NCBI RefSeq assembly: GCF_030160075.1
Contig: NZ_BSNQ01000003.1
Location: forward strand, 428,625-492,624
From: Dyella lipolytica
GTDB taxonomy: Bacteria; Pseudomonadota; Gammaproteobacteria; Xanthomonadales; Rhodanobacteraceae
DNA length: 64,000 bases
Reading direction: 5' to 3'
In this document: piece by piece, positions 52,059 to 62,433 of the stretch
Layout: the number at the start of each line of letters is the position of its first letter
Position numbering within the stretch: the stretch's first letter is position 1
Program-made: the position numbers and the translations under genes
The notes under the pieces: generated by a model
Told to the model about the DNA's origin: nothing
Databases searched by the model: none
The model's input: only the letters and a program-made list of their open reading frames with translations

Positions 52059-53735
52059 ATGTGTGCCATTTTTGGAATGTTCGACCTGCAACCCGGGGAT
52101 GACCTGGCGGCGTTACGCCTGCTCGCGTTGGAACAGTCGCAGCGCCAGCGTCATCGCGGGCCGGACTGGAGCGGCGTATTCGTGGATGCCGGGGTGATCC
52201 TGGTGCATGAACGTCTGGCCATCGTCGATCCGGCCAGCGGCGCGCAGCCGCTGCGTTCCCGCGACGGTCATCTGGCGCTGGCGGTCAACGGCGAGATCTA
52301 CAACCACCGCGAGTTGCGCGCCCAAAGCGATTACGACTTCACGACCGGCTCGGACTGCGAAGTGATCAACGCGCTCTACCAGCAACACGGTGCGGATTTT
52401 CTCGGCAAGCTCAACGGTATCTTTGCGTTCGCCTTGTGGGATGGCCATGCGCAGCGCTACCTGATCGCCCGCGATCCGATCGGCGTCTGTCCGCTTTATT
52501 GGGGCCACGACGCGCAGGGGCGGCTGTGTGTCGCTTCGGAAATGAAAGCGTTGGTGGGTATCTGTGCCGACGTTGCGCCATTTCCGCCGGGGCACGTGTA
52601 CGACAGCGTCAGCGGCGAGTTGAAGCGCTATTACAGTCGCCCCTGGCGCGACTACGCGGCAACCAAAGGGCAGTCGCCAGCGCCGGGCGAACTACGGCAG
52701 GCGTTCGAGCAGGCCGTGCATCGCCAGCTGATGACCGATGTGCCTTACGGCGTGTTGCTGTCGGGCGGCCTGGATTCTTCGTTGGTTGCCGCCTGCGCTG
52801 CACGCTTTGCGCGTGAACGTGTCGAAGACGACGATCGCAGCGAAGCGTGGTGGCCGCGGCTGCATTCCTTCGCCATCGGTCTGGAAGGCTCGCCCGATCT
52901 CGCCGCCGCGAAAATCGTGGGCGACGCGTTGGGTACCGTGCATCACGGCTTTGTCTACACCTTCTGGGAAGGTCTGGACGCGTTGCCGGAAGTGATCCGG
53001 CACATCGAAACCTACGACGTCACCACCATCCGCGCTTCGACGCCGATGTATCTGCTGGCACGTCGCATCAAAGCGATGGGTGTGAAGATGGTGCTGTCGG
53101 GCGAAGGTTCGGACGAAATCTTCGGCGGCTATCTGTATTTCCACAAAGCGCCCTCGGCCGAAGCCTTTCACGAAGAAACCGTGCGCAAGCTGGATGCCTT
53201 GCATAGCTACGATTGTCTGCGCGCCAACAAGTCGATGATGGCCTGGGGTGTGGAAGCACGTGTGCCATTCCTCGATCTGGAATTCATGGAAGTGGCGATG
53301 GGCATGGATGCTGCGCACAAAATGGCGGGGAAGGGGCGGATCGAGAAAGCCGTGTTGCGCGAAGCGTTCGACGGCGCGTTGCCGGAATCGATCCTGTGGC
53401 GTCAGAAAGAACAATTCAGCGACGGTGTGGGCTACGGCTGGATCGATGGCTTAAAGGCGCATGCCGAGCAGGCCATCAGCGATCGCGAATTTGCCGCTGC
53501 GGCGGCGCGCTATCCATTCAACACGCCGGCGACCAAGGAGGCCTATTTGTATCGCCGCATTTTCGAGAAATATTTCCCGGGCGAAGCCTGCGCTGCAACG
53601 GTGCCGGGCGGCAAATCGATTGCGTGTTCTTCGCCCGCTGCGTTGGCATGGGATCCGGCGTTTGCTGCGATGGCCGATCCGTCTGGGCGGGCGGTGCGCG
53701 ATGTACACAGTCATGCGCTGGATACGGTGGTGTAG
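52059..53735 (+). CDS. asnB: Asparagine synthetase B (glutamine-hydrolysing)
   Basis: A 558-residue enzyme: aspartate, glutamine and ATP to asparagine, glutamate, AMP and PPi. The N-terminal glutaminase has Cys2 (MCAIFGMF) as nucleophile, RHRGPDWSG and NGEIYNHRELR. The synthetase domain has the PP-loop VLLSGGLDSSLVA (about residue 232) and LSGEGSDEIFGGYLYF. Length is close to E. coli AsnB (554). The start at 52059 keeps Cys at position 2. It is preceded by the Asn-rich leader and terminator, so it is probably controlled by asparaginyl-tRNA level. Confidence 0.97.
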   Translation: MCAIFGMFDLQPGDDLAALRLLALEQSQRQRHRGPDWSGVFVDAGVILVHERLAIVDPASGAQPLRSRDGHLALAVNGEIYNHRELRAQSDYDFTTGSDCEVINALYQQHGADFLGKLNGIFAFALWDGHAQRYLIARDPIGVCPLYWGHDAQGRLCVASEMKALVGICADVAPFPPGHVYDSVSGELKRYYSRPWRDYAATKGQSPAPGELRQAFEQAVHRQLMTDVPYGVLLSGGLDSSLVAACAARFARERVEDDDRSEAWWPRLHSFAIGLEGSPDLAAAKIVGDALGTVHHGFVYTFWEGLDALPEVIRHIETYDVTTIRASTPMYLLARRIKAMGVKMVLSGEGSDEIFGGYLYFHKAPSAEAFHEETVRKLDALHSYDCLRANKSMMAWGVEARVPFLDLEFMEVAMGMDAAHKMAGKGRIEKAVLREAFDGALPESILWRQKEQFSDGVGYGWIDGLKAHAEQAISDREFAAAAARYPFNTPATKEAYLYRRIFEKYFPGEACAATVPGGKSIACSSPAALAWDPAFAAMADPSGRAVRDVHSHALDTVV

Positions 53736-53763
53736 TACGTGTGCTTGTCGAGTGAAACACTGA

Positions 53764-53947
53764 TCCTTCTCCCTCCGGGAGCACGCGGGGAGAGCGCATG
53801 GATGTGCTCAGCTCTGAGGAGCGAGGAAGGTGCCCGAAGGGCGGATGAGGGTGCGATCGAAGCGTCTTATTGAAGTCTTGAGCGGGATTTCAATAATGCG
53901 CTTCGATCGTACCCTCACCCCAACCCCTCTCCCGCAGGGAGAGGGGC
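53764..53947. repeat. Long palindromic intergenic repeat (REP/BIME-like)
   Basis: An outer CCTTCTCCCT / CTCTCCCGCAGGGAGAG part and an inner pair of 16-base arms (GGGTGCGATCGAAGCG against CGCTTCGATCGTACCC, one mismatch) fold into one long hairpin; TTATTGAA and TTCAATAA extend it. A second element of the same type lies at 57128-57271. The motif ACCCTCACCCCAACCCCTCT is shared. It fills the space between asnB and prfB. Confidence 0.8.
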
Positions 53948-54006
53948 TACGTTGCGGGTATCTATCTGATATCCTGAGAGGTCACCATGACAGCCCATTA
54001 TTTCGA

Positions 54007-55132
54007 ATGATCGAGACCAATCCGATCCTCGCGCAGATCGCGGACCTCAAAGGCCGCATCGAGTCGCTTAGGGGGTATCTTTGACTACGCCACCAAGCGT
54101 GAGCGTCTAGAAGAAGTAAGCCGCGAACTGGAAAGCCCCAACGTCTGGGACGATCCGCCGCGCGCGCAGGAGCTGGGCCGCGAACGCGCCCGCCTCGACA
54201 CTATCGTGAGCGGTATCGACCGCATCACCGCCGGCTTGGCCGATGCGGGTGAACTGCTGGAAATGGCTGCCGCCGACGGCGACGAGGCCACCGTGCAGTC
54301 CATCGTGACCGACGTCGGCCGGATCGAAGCGCAAGTGGGCAAGCTGGAATTCCAGCGCATGTTCTCCGGCAAGATGGATTCGGCCAACGCCTTCGTCGAT
54401 ATCCAGGCTGGCGCCGGCGGTACCGAAGCGCAGGACTGGGCCGAAATGCTGCTGCGCATGTATCTGCGCTGGTGCGAGGCGCGCGGCTGGAAAACCGAGC
54501 TGATGGAAGTGAGTGCGGGCGAAGTGGCCGGCATCAAATCCGCCACGTTCCGGGTGGAAGGCGACTATGCCTACGGCTGGCTGAAAACCGAAATCGGCGT
54601 GCATCGCCTGGTGCGCAAGAGCCCGTTCGATTCCGACAATCGCCGCCACACCAGCTTCACCTCGGTCTTCGTGTCGCCGGAAGTCGACGACGATATCGAC
54701 ATCGACATCAACCCGGCCGACCTGAAGACGGACGTGTACCGTTCGTCCGGTGCCGGCGGCCAGCACGTGAACAAAACCGAATCGGCCGTGCGTATCACCC
54801 ACGTCCCATCGGGCGTGGTCGTGGCCTGCCAGACCGAGCGCAGCCAGCATGCCAACCGCGACCGCGCCATGAAGATGCTGGCGGCGAAGTTGTACGAGCT
54901 CGAGATGCAGAGGCGCAACGCGGAGAAGGATGCGCTGGAAGCCACCAAGTCGGACATCGGCTGGGGCAGCCAGATCCGCAACTACGTGCTGGATCAAAGT
55001 CGCATCAAGGATCTACGTACCGGCATCGAACGCACCGATACGCAGAAAGTGTTGGACGGCGACTTGGATGAATTCGTCGAGGCCAGCCTGAAATCCGGCC
55101 TGGACGCCGGCGCCAAGCGCGTCGACGCGTGA
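54007..55132 (+). CDS. prfB: Peptide chain release factor 2, with programmed +1 frameshift
   Basis: Codons 1-25 run from ATG 54007 to CTT 54079-54081, followed by in-frame TGA (54082-54084). After a +1 shift the frame continues from 54083 to 55132, giving 374 residues. The slip site has the internal Shine-Dalgarno AGGGGG and CTTTGAC, as in E. coli. SPF (205-207) reads the UGA/UAA stop; GGQ (250-252) in [14 protein letters not shown] triggers peptide release. Low RF2 lets the ribosome shift and make more RF2. It is followed by a small gene and lysS, the usual prfB-lysS neighbourhood. Confidence 0.97.
54070..54085 (+). promoter_or_regulatory. RF2 programmed frameshift site
   Basis: AGGGGG (54071-54076) lies three bases before the CTT codon and the in-frame TGA C. 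The bases agree exactly with the known autoregulatory signal of prfB. Confidence 0.95.
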
Positions 55133-55171
55133 CGGATGGATATACCTGACCACCGATCGAGGAGTCACAGC

Positions 55172-55498
55172 ATGAACGCCAAGAAGGTCTGCGGAACCCT
55201 GTTCGCGTGTGGCGCGTTCGCGCTGTTCAGTCACGCTGCAAACGCAACGCCCAGCGGCTTGGGTCAGGACATCAAGCAGGATACGAAGGCGGCCGGGAAA
55301 GGTATCGGCAACGGCGCGCGCGACGTCGGGCACGCGACCGCGCATGTGGCCAAATCCATCGGGCATGGCGCGAAACAGGCCGGCCAAGGCATCGGGCACG
55401 GCGCGAAAGAAGTCGGTCATGGCATCGCGCACGGGACGCGCGAAGGCTGGGATGCGACCAAACACGCGGTCAAGCAGGTATTCCACAAGGGCGACTGA
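55172..55498 (+). CDS. Small secreted Gly/His/Lys repeat protein
   Basis: A 108-residue protein with a signal peptide (GTLFACGAFALFSHAANA, cleavage about residue 24). The mature part repeats an about 11-residue unit of the type GIGHGAKxVGH (GKGIGNGARDVGHATAHV, IGHGAKQAGQGIGHGAKEVG). It is strongly basic. GGAG precedes the ATG. It sits between prfB and lysS, where most relatives have no gene. Possibly a metal- or polyanion-binding periplasmic peptide; function unknown. Confidence 0.75.
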   Translation: MNAKKVCGTLFACGAFALFSHAANATPSGLGQDIKQDTKAAGKGIGNGARDVGHATAHVAKSIGHGAKQAGQGIGHGAKEVGHGIAHGTREGWDATKHAVKQVFHKGD

Positions 55499-55607
55499 CG
55501 CACAGCACCGCTCCAGAAGAAAACCATCTCGCGTCGTTCGGCAACCAAGCGATATATAACGAGGCTCTCGGCAACCGGCGCGAGCGCCGGCATCAAATGG
55601 AATCTCC

Positions 55608-57125
55608 ATGAGTGAAGCAACCGACAATCCGATCATCGACGAGAACAAGCTGATCGCCGAGCGCCGCGAGAAGTTGACCGCGCTGCGCGCGCAAGGCGTG
55701 GCGTTCCCGAACGACTTCAAGGTCGATAGCTTTGCTGGCGACTTGCAGGCCGAGTTCGCCGACAAGGATGTGCACACCGCAGAAGCCATCGAGGCCGCTG
55801 CGCGTCATGTGAAGGTGGCCGGCCGTATCGTGCTCAAGCGCGTGCAAGGCAAGGTCAGCTTCGTGCAGATACAGGATTTCAGCGGACGCATCCAGCTGTT
55901 TATCCATGCAGGCACCGTCGGCGATATATACGAAGCCTTCAAGGGCTGGGACGTGGGCGACATTGTCGGTGCCGAAGGCGTGCTGATGCGCACCAAGACC
56001 GGCGAGTTGTCGATCAAGGTCCATGTGTTGCGTTTGCTGACCAAGAGCCTGCGACCGCTGCCCGACAAGTTCCACGGCCTGGCCGACGTGGAGCAGCGTT
56101 ATCGCCAGCGCTATGTCGACCTGATCGTCACCGAGGAAGCGCGCCGTACTTTTGCATTGCGCTCAAAGATCATCGGTTATATGCGCCAATGGCTGGAAGC
56201 CGAGCCGCGGCGCTTTATGGAAGTGGAAACGCCGATGATGCACATCATCCCTGGCGGTGCCACGGCGCGCCCGTTCGTCACGCATCACAATGCGCTGGAT
56301 ATCGACCTGTTCCTGCGCGTGGCGCCGGAGCTCTACCTCAAGCGCCTGGTCGTGGGTGGCTTCGAGCGCGTGTACGAGATCAATCGCAATTTCCGCAACG
56401 AGGGCGTGTCCACGCGGCACAATCCCGAGTTCACCATGCTGGAGTTGTATCAGGCTTACGCCACCTATCACGAGATCATGGATCTCACGGAGGCGGTGAT
56501 TCGCGACACGGCCAAGCAAGTGCTCGGCACGACGGAGCTGACCTGGGAAGGCACAAACATCGATGTCGGTCCGGCCTTCCGTCGCTGGCGCATGGAAGAT
56601 GCCGTGCTCGAACACAACCCAGAGATCAAGCGCGAAGATTTACGTAACCGCGAAGCGATGGCTGCGCATGCCAAGCGGCTCGGTGCGCAGGTGAAGCCGG
56701 GTTATGGCTGGGGCAAGTTGTTGCTGGAGATCTTCGAGAAGACGGTCGAACACACCTTGGTGCAGCCCACCTTCATCATCGACCATCCCGTCGAAGTGTC
56801 GCCGCTCGCTCGCGAGAACGACACCGACAAGGGCATCACCGATCGCTTCGAGCTGTTCGTCAACGGCAAAGAAATCGCCAACGGTTTCTCGGAGTTGAAC
56901 GACCCGGAAGACCAGGCTGCGCGTTTCCAGGCACAGGTGGATGCGAAGGATTCGGGCGACGACGAAGCCATGCACTTCGATGCCGACTATATTCGTGCGT
57001 TAGAAGTGGGCTTGCCGCCGACGGGCGGTCTCGGTATCGGTATCGATCGATTGGTGATGTTGCTGACCAATTCCTCGTCGATTCGCGATGTGTTGTTGTT
57101 CCCTTACATGCGTCCCGAAGCGTGA
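55608..57125 (+). CDS. lysS: Lysyl-tRNA synthetase (class II)
   Basis: A 505-residue enzyme charging tRNA-Lys. An N-terminal OB-fold anticodon-binding domain (about 65-150, [20 protein letters not shown]) is followed by the class II core. Motif 2 is [20 protein letters not shown] and motif 3 is [20 protein letters not shown]. Length matches E. coli LysS (505). It follows prfB and the small repeat protein. Confidence 0.97.
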   Translation: MSEATDNPIIDENKLIAERREKLTALRAQGVAFPNDFKVDSFAGDLQAEFADKDVHTAEAIEAAARHVKVAGRIVLKRVQGKVSFVQIQDFSGRIQLFIHAGTVGDIYEAFKGWDVGDIVGAEGVLMRTKTGELSIKVHVLRLLTKSLRPLPDKFHGLADVEQRYRQRYVDLIVTEEARRTFALRSKIIGYMRQWLEAEPRRFMEVETPMMHIIPGGATARPFVTHHNALDIDLFLRVAPELYLKRLVVGGFERVYEINRNFRNEGVSTRHNPEFTMLELYQAYATYHEIMDLTEAVIRDTAKQVLGTTELTWEGTNIDVGPAFRRWRMEDAVLEHNPEIKREDLRNREAMAAHAKRLGAQVKPGYGWGKLLLEIFEKTVEHTLVQPTFIIDHPVEVSPLARENDTDKGITDRFELFVNGKEIANGFSELNDPEDQAARFQAQVDAKDSGDDEAMHFDADYIRALEVGLPPTGGLGIGIDRLVMLLTNSSSIRDVLLFPYMRPEA

Positions 57126-57127
57126 AG

Positions 57128-57271
57128 CGTTTGCCCTTCTCCCTTTGGGAGAAGGTGCCCAGAGGGCGGATGAGGGTGCGAGCGGAGCGTTGAAGCCATT
57201 GAAGCGGAAATATTCAATATCACGCGAGCCCCGTACCCTCACCCCAACCCCTCTCCCGGCGGGAGAGGGGC
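57128..57271. repeat. Palindromic intergenic repeat (REP/BIME-like), second copy
   Basis: CCCTTCTCCCTTTGGGAGAA opens a first hairpin, AGGGCGGATGAGGGTGCGAG follows, and ACCCTCACCCCAACCCCTCT with CCCGGCGGGAGAGGGG closes the element. The layout and core motifs equal those at 53764-53947, while the middle differs. It lies between lysS and a convergent gene and may serve as terminator. Confidence 0.8.
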
Positions 57272-57280
57272 TTCAAAAGA

Positions 57281-57967
57281 TCAAAAATCCAGTTCCTGCG
57301 ACGCACAAAGATAATCAATCATCGGCGCAATGCGCTTGAAGCTTGCCACCATATAAGGCAGCAACTCCGCCGAGCAGGCGAGCGACTCTTCGAATTGTTC
57401 GCCAGCAGCAAAGTCCTTGCGCTTCAGATCTTCGATCAACTCGTGATCCGGATCGAAACCGCGCGGCGGTCGCGTTAGCGATTCGCCCCAGAACGCAAAA
57501 TGATCCCGAAATGCTTTGCCCTGCGTGGCGCGCTTCCATGCCGCCGGATTATCCGCAAGAAAAGCGCGGAGGCGTTTCAGCGCGTCCGGTTCGGGATGCC
57601 ACATGCCGCCGCCGATAAAACAATCGCCTGGCTTGATGTGCAGATAAAACGAGGGTGCCGGTATCTCGTGTCGACGCTCGTGGAAGAAGCGCGCACTGGC
57701 CCAAGGCTTATAGGGGTCCTTGTCACCGGAAAAGCGTGTGTCGCGGTAAATGCGAAACAGCGATCCGCCGTTCTTGCGCGGATCGGCCCGAAAGTGCTCG
57801 CTGATTTTCGCCAGTGGTGTCTGCAGATCGGTGATCAACTCAAGAAACGGGTCGCGGACATCTCGTTCGTAATCGGCCTTATGCGCAAGAAACCACTCGC
57901 GGTTATTGTTGCGATCCAGTGCGCGCAGAAAGCGAAACGTTGCGGTCGAGAAATAAGCACGTGGCAT
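57281..57967 (-). CDS. DUF2461 (TIGR02453) protein
   Basis: A 228-residue protein. FSTATFRFLRALDRNNNREW, then FRIYRDTRFSGDKDPYKPWA and HIKPGDCFIGGGMWHPEPDA are the family's ordered motifs. The family is widespread, uncharacterised and of single-domain alpha/beta type. It is downstream of sbcB with 18 bases between, so probably one operon. Confidence 0.93.
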   Translation of the reverse strand: MPRAYFSTATFRFLRALDRNNNREWFLAHKADYERDVRDPFLELITDLQTPLAKISEHFRADPRKNGGSLFRIYRDTRFSGDKDPYKPWASARFFHERRHEIPAPSFYLHIKPGDCFIGGGMWHPEPDALKRLRAFLADNPAAWKRATQGKAFRDHFAFWGESLTRPPRGFDPDHELIEDLKRKDFAAGEQFEESLACSAELLPYMVASFKRIAPMIDYLCASQELDF

Positions 57968-57985
57968 GGTTTTCGGTTCCGTATG

Positions 57986-59431
57986 TCAGGCGGCAATGCC
58001 GGCTTCGATGGCGAGTTGTTCGCCCCAGGCTTGCAGTTGGTCGAGCAGGGCGAATTTATCGCCTTGAGTGGAGTCGTTGCGCAAGGTACTGAGTTGGGCG
58101 AAGTATTCGTCCAGCGTCAATGTGGTCAGCGGCGTCGGGCGCGTCAGCCGTTCGCGACGGAACGTTTCCCAGCGTTCGCGTTCGTCCGGCGCCAGGGTTT
58201 CGGGCCAGTTGCGTGCGCGGTAGCGGAACAGCAGTTCGGCGTAGCGTGCATCGCGAAAGCCGAAGTTGCGTTGGCCTAACTGATCCGGTGGCGTGGCGCG
58301 TACCTCACGCAGAAGACGCTTGTCGGCGTCGGGCAGAAAACCACTATAGAGCGCCAGCTCCGGATCTTCAGGGGGCGGCAATGCGGTGGCGTGCTGGAAA
58401 ACCTGACGCAGCTTGTCGCTCAGTCCGGCAGCGGCGCGTAGCTGGTCGGCGTGCGCTAGGCAGCGATCCAGATCAAGCTGCAGCCGCTGCATATCCACGC
58501 CCTTAAGTACTGACAGCGGCGCCAGTGCGGGCGAGCGGTTGGCGTGTATGGTGCGTAGCGGAATGCGCTCGACACCCTCGGGCAGGTCGGCGCGTGCGGT
58601 GAAGATCCGGTCGGCGATGTCCTCGGGCTCCAGCGCCAGCAAGTCGGCGGGATCCTGCGCCAGGTCGTACACGATGATCTCGCCGGACCGGCCGGGGTGC
58701 ACCGCTATCGGTACGATCACCGCCAGGCAATGGCGGCTGGCCGGATACCGTGACGATACGTGCACCAGCGGCGTCATGTTCGTCACATCGAGCAGCTCGA
58801 ACACGCGCTGCTTGCGGCGCAACCCGTAATGCCAATCCCACAGGCGCGGTTGACGTACTCGGACCAGGCGCGCCAGATCGATCAGTGCATGCACATCCGA
58901 CAGCGCGTCGTGCGCGCGCTCCTGTTGCAGATGATTGGCGCTGGCCAGATGTTCCAGCTTGAAACTCGGCATACCATCGTCGCGGGTTGGCCATACGATC
59001 CCTTCTGGGCGTAGCGCGGCGCACATGCGCACCAGGTCGATCAGATCCCAGCGCGAATTGTTGTTTTCCCACTCGCGCGCATAAGGCTCAAAAAAATTGC
59101 GGTAGAACAGCTGGCGCGAAAATTCGTCGTCGAAACGCAAGGAGTTGTAGCCCACACCGCAAGTGCCCGGCGTGGCCAGCTGCTCGTGTACTCGCGCGGC
59201 GAAGTCGGCTTCGACGACGCCATCACGTTCGGCCTGTTGCGGCGTGATGCCGGTGATCAGACAGGACTCGGGGCTGGGCGGCATGTCCCTTGGCGGCTTC
59301 CCGAAGAACATCACGGGCTCGTCGATGATTTCCAGCTCCATCGTCGTGCGGATGCCGGCGAACTGAATCGGCCGGTCGCGCCGCGAATCCGTGCCAAAGG
59401 TTTCGTAGTCGTGCCAGAAAAAGGTCTGCAT
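57986..59431 (-). CDS. sbcB: Exodeoxyribonuclease I
   Basis: A 481-residue 3'-5' single-strand DNA exonuclease. The DEDD nuclease domain begins [20 protein letters not shown] (Asp and Glu of motif I), with [19 protein letters not shown] (motif II) and [18 protein letters not shown] (motif III). The SH3-like and helical C-terminal parts ([30 protein letters not shown]) follow E. coli SbcB, of similar length (475). The start at 59431 fits; longer frames add non-homologous residues. Divergent from orn. Confidence 0.95.
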   Translation of the reverse strand: MQTFFWHDYETFGTDSRRDRPIQFAGIRTTMELEIIDEPVMFFGKPPRDMPPSPESCLITGITPQQAERDGVVEADFAARVHEQLATPGTCGVGYNSLRFDDEFSRQLFYRNFFEPYAREWENNNSRWDLIDLVRMCAALRPEGIVWPTRDDGMPSFKLEHLASANHLQQERAHDALSDVHALIDLARLVRVRQPRLWDWHYGLRRKQRVFELLDVTNMTPLVHVSSRYPASRHCLAVIVPIAVHPGRSGEIIVYDLAQDPADLLALEPEDIADRIFTARADLPEGVERIPLRTIHANRSPALAPLSVLKGVDMQRLQLDLDRCLAHADQLRAAAGLSDKLRQVFQHATALPPPEDPELALYSGFLPDADKRLLREVRATPPDQLGQRNFGFRDARYAELLFRYRARNWPETLAPDERERWETFRRERLTRPTPLTTLTLDEYFAQLSTLRNDSTQGDKFALLDQLQAWGEQLAIEAGIAA

Positions 59432-59480
59432 CACCAGATCATCGCATGCGAGCCTGATAGACTGCGCGCCGGGAGGGCGC

Positions 59481-60041
59481 ATGAGCCAAGTCAACGAAGA
59501 CAATCTCATCTGGATCGACCTGGAAATGACGGGTCTGGATACCGACAACGATTCCGTACTGGAAATCGCTACCATCGTCACCGACAAAGATCTGGCTATT
59601 CTGGCCGAAGGCCCTGTCTTCGCCATTCGCCATGAGGTGACGCGTCTGGAAGCGATGGACACCTGGAACCGTAACCAGCACCGCCGCTCGGGCCTATGGG
59701 AACAAGTGCTCAGCTCAGCCGCCAATCATGCCGAAGCGGAGCGGGCGACGCTGGAGTTTCTCAAGTCATGGGTGGCTCCGGGCAAGTCGCCGATGTGCGG
59801 CAATTCCATCTGCCAGGACCGTCGCTTCCTGCATCGCCAGATGCCGCAACTCGAGCGCTTTTTTCACTATCGCAACCTCGACGTCTCCACGCTGAAAGAA
59901 CTGGCGCGACGCTGGGCCCCGGCGATTGGCCGTGGCTTTAATAAGGAGTCCGCTCACACCGCGCTGTCGGATATCCGTGATTCCATCGATGAATTGCGCT
60001 ATTACCGCCAGTTCATGGGCCCGCTGGGCGGTATGGAGTAA
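59481..60041 (+). CDS. orn: Oligoribonuclease
   Basis: A 186-residue DEDDh exonuclease that clears di- and short oligoribonucleotides, including pGpG from c-di-GMP breakdown. [20 protein letters not shown] is motif [20 protein letters not shown] motif II, and [20 protein letters not shown] motif III with the catalytic His. GGAGGGCGC precedes the ATG. It lies at the head of an orn-folP-glmM run. Confidence 0.97.
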   Translation: MSQVNEDNLIWIDLEMTGLDTDNDSVLEIATIVTDKDLAILAEGPVFAIRHEVTRLEAMDTWNRNQHRRSGLWEQVLSSAANHAEAERATLEFLKSWVAPGKSPMCGNSICQDRRFLHRQMPQLERFFHYRNLDVSTLKELARRWAPAIGRGFNKESAHTALSDIRDSIDELRYYRQFMGPLGGME

Positions 60042-60046
60042 GCCAC

Positions 60047-60952
60047 ATGTCCGCCGATCTATTTGCCACGGTGCTCGATTGCAACGGCCGTCCGTTGACG
60101 CTGGACCGTCCGCGCATAGTCGGCATCATCAACGTCACGCCCGACTCGTTTTCCGATGGCGGCCAGTTCGAGGATATGGATGCCGCCGTGGCGCACGGCT
60201 TGCGTCTGGCGGAAGAGGGGGCGGACATGCTGGACGTGGGCGGCGAGTCCACGCGGCCGGGTTCCGCTGACGTACCCGTCGAGGAAGAACTACGCCGTGT
60301 GTTGCCGGTCATCGAGCAATTGATCGCGCGCACGTCGCTGCCGGTTGCTGTAGATACGTCCAAGCCGGAAGTGATGCGTGCGGCAGTCGCCGCTGGCGCC
60401 GGTATGATCAACGACGTGTACGCATTGCGCCGCGATGGTGCGATGGACGCCGCAGCTGAAATGCGAGTACCGATATGCCTGATGCATATGCAAGGCGAGC
60501 CACGCAGCATGCAGGACGCCCCGCATTATGACGACGTGGTCGGCGAGGTGCACCGTTTTCTCACCGATCGACTGTTCGCTTGTGAGCTGGCCGGTATCGA
60601 TCGGCGCAAGGTGATGGTCGATCCCGGCTTCGGCTTCGGCAAAGAGTTGGAACACAATCTGGCCCTGCTGCGCCGGTTGGGGCGCTTCGCCGATCTCGGC
60701 AGCGGGGTTTACGTGGGCCTCTCGCGCAAATCAATGATCGGCACACTCACCGGCCGCAAACATCCCGCCGAGCGGGCGGCCGGTTCGGTTGCCGCGGCGC
60801 TGATCGCGGTTCAGCATGGCGCGTGCATGGTACGCGTACATGATGTAGCCGCCACCGTGGATGCCCTGAAGGTATGGCACGCTGTGCAATCGGGCGACAA
60901 GCCCGAACGGCGGGACACACCTAAGGCGCCGCGCTGGCCGGATGACGAATAG
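60047..60952 (+). CDS. folP: Dihydropteroate synthase
   Basis: A 301-residue enzyme joining 6-hydroxymethyl-dihydropterin pyrophosphate with p-aminobenzoate; the target of sulfonamides. GIINVTPDSFSDGGQF, MLDVGGESTRPGS, PVAVDTSKPEVMRAA, MINDVYALR, VMVDPGFGFGKELEHN and LSRKSMIG are the substrate-binding loops in order. It starts five bases after the orn stop. Confidence 0.96.
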   Translation: MSADLFATVLDCNGRPLTLDRPRIVGIINVTPDSFSDGGQFEDMDAAVAHGLRLAEEGADMLDVGGESTRPGSADVPVEEELRRVLPVIEQLIARTSLPVAVDTSKPEVMRAAVAAGAGMINDVYALRRDGAMDAAAEMRVPICLMHMQGEPRSMQDAPHYDDVVGEVHRFLTDRLFACELAGIDRRKVMVDPGFGFGKELEHNLALLRRLGRFADLGSGVYVGLSRKSMIGTLTGRKHPAERAAGSVAAALIAVQHGACMVRVHDVAATVDALKVWHAVQSGDKPERRDTPKAPRWPDDE

Positions 60953-60964
60953 GTAAGGTAATCG

Positions 60965-62323
60965 ATGAATCAACGCAAATACTTTGGTACCGATGGCATT
61001 CGCGGCCGGGTTGGGCAGTGGCCGATCAGCGCGGATTTCATGCTGCGCCTGGGGCGCGCGCTTGGCGTGGTACTCAGCGCGCAGAAAAAAACGCCGGGTC
61101 GTCCGCTGGTACTCATCGGCAAGGACACCCGCGTTTCCGGCTACATGTTCGAATCGGCGCTGGAAGCGGGCCTTGCTGCCGCCGGCGCCGACGTTCGTCT
61201 ATTCGGCCCGATGCCCACGCCTGGGGTCGCGTACCTCACGAGCAGCCTGCGCGCCGATGCTGGTGTTGTGATTAGCGCGTCGCACAACCCACATCACGAT
61301 AACGGTATCAAGTTCTTTTCCGCGCGCGGCGAAAAACTTTCCGACGAGATCGAACAGGCGATCGAGCGGGAAACCGACGCGGAATTCACCACCGTCGATT
61401 CCGAAAATCTCGGCAAGGTCGTACGCGTTACCGATGCGGTGACACGCTACGCCGAATTCTGCAAATCCACCGTGCCGGAAGATTTCAGCCTCGCCGGCAT
61501 GAAGATCGTGCTGGATTGCGCGCACGGCGCCACCTATCAAGTGGCTCCCAAAGTGTTCGCAGAGCTGGGTGCCGAGTTGCACGTGATCGGCGACAAGCCG
61601 GACGGCTTCAATATCAACCACAACGTCGGTTCCATGCATCCGCAAACGCTGCAGCGCGCGGTGCTGGATCATCACGCCGACATTGGCTTTGCTTTCGATG
61701 GCGACGGCGACCGCGTACAGATGGCCGACCGCGATGGCATCATCGGCGATGGCGACGACATGCTTTACGTGCTGGCGCGCAGCTGGCGTACACGGGGCAT
61801 GCTCAAGGGGCCGGTCGTCGGTACGTCGATGAGCAACTTCGGTCTGCAACGGGCACTGGCCGATATCGGTGTGGACTTGATCCGCGCCAATGTCGGCGAT
61901 CGCTTCGTCTTGCAGCAGCTGAAAGAACACCAAGGCATATTGGGCGGCGAAACGTCTGGTCACCTGTTATGCCTGGACCGCGCCACCACGGGTGACGGCA
62001 TCGTCGCCGCACTGGCGGTGCTCGAAGCGTTGAAGCTTAGCGATCAGGACCTGGCGACCGCGCGCGAAGGCTTGCGCAAGTTGCCTCAGGTGATGATCAA
62101 CGTGCGCACACCCGGCGCTCGCGAAGCGCTGCAGAGCGATGCGGTGCGTAAGGCATTGTCGGAAACCGAGCAGGCCCTGCACGGTCGCGGACGCGTGGTG
62201 TTGCGCGCATCGGGTACGGAACCGCTGGTGCGCGTTACGGTGGAAGCTGCCGACGCAGTCGAAGTTAGGCAGATGGCCGAACGGCTTGCGGAAGTCGTAA
62301 AATCTTCAGCCGAACGCTCGTGA
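60965..62323 (+). CDS. glmM: Phosphoglucosamine mutase
   Basis: A 452-residue enzyme: glucosamine-6-phosphate to glucosamine-1-phosphate, for UDP-GlcNAc and thus peptidoglycan and [15 protein letters not shown] at the N-terminus, phosphoserine Ser106 in [18 protein letters not shown], metal loop [12 protein letters not shown] and [15 protein letters not shown] are all present. 12 bases after folP, the conserved folP-glmM order. Confidence 0.97.
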   Translation: MNQRKYFGTDGIRGRVGQWPISADFMLRLGRALGVVLSAQKKTPGRPLVLIGKDTRVSGYMFESALEAGLAAAGADVRLFGPMPTPGVAYLTSSLRADAGVVISASHNPHHDNGIKFFSARGEKLSDEIEQAIERETDAEFTTVDSENLGKVVRVTDAVTRYAEFCKSTVPEDFSLAGMKIVLDCAHGATYQVAPKVFAELGAELHVIGDKPDGFNINHNVGSMHPQTLQRAVLDHHADIGFAFDGDGDRVQMADRDGIIGDGDDMLYVLARSWRTRGMLKGPVVGTSMSNFGLQRALADIGVDLIRANVGDRFVLQQLKEHQGILGGETSGHLLCLDRATTGDGIVAALAVLEALKLSDQDLATAREGLRKLPQVMINVRTPGAREALQSDAVRKALSETEQALHGRGRVVLRASGTEPLVRVTVEAADAVEVRQMAERLAEVVKSSAERS

Positions 62324-62433
62324 ACCAATAGAGCACGCCCCTCACCAGGCGGGCTTTAATCCAGGTCGCCAAGGAATAGGCCCGACGTGTACCGCGCAGC
62401 AGTAGTGGACTACACATCGACACACGCCAGCCT

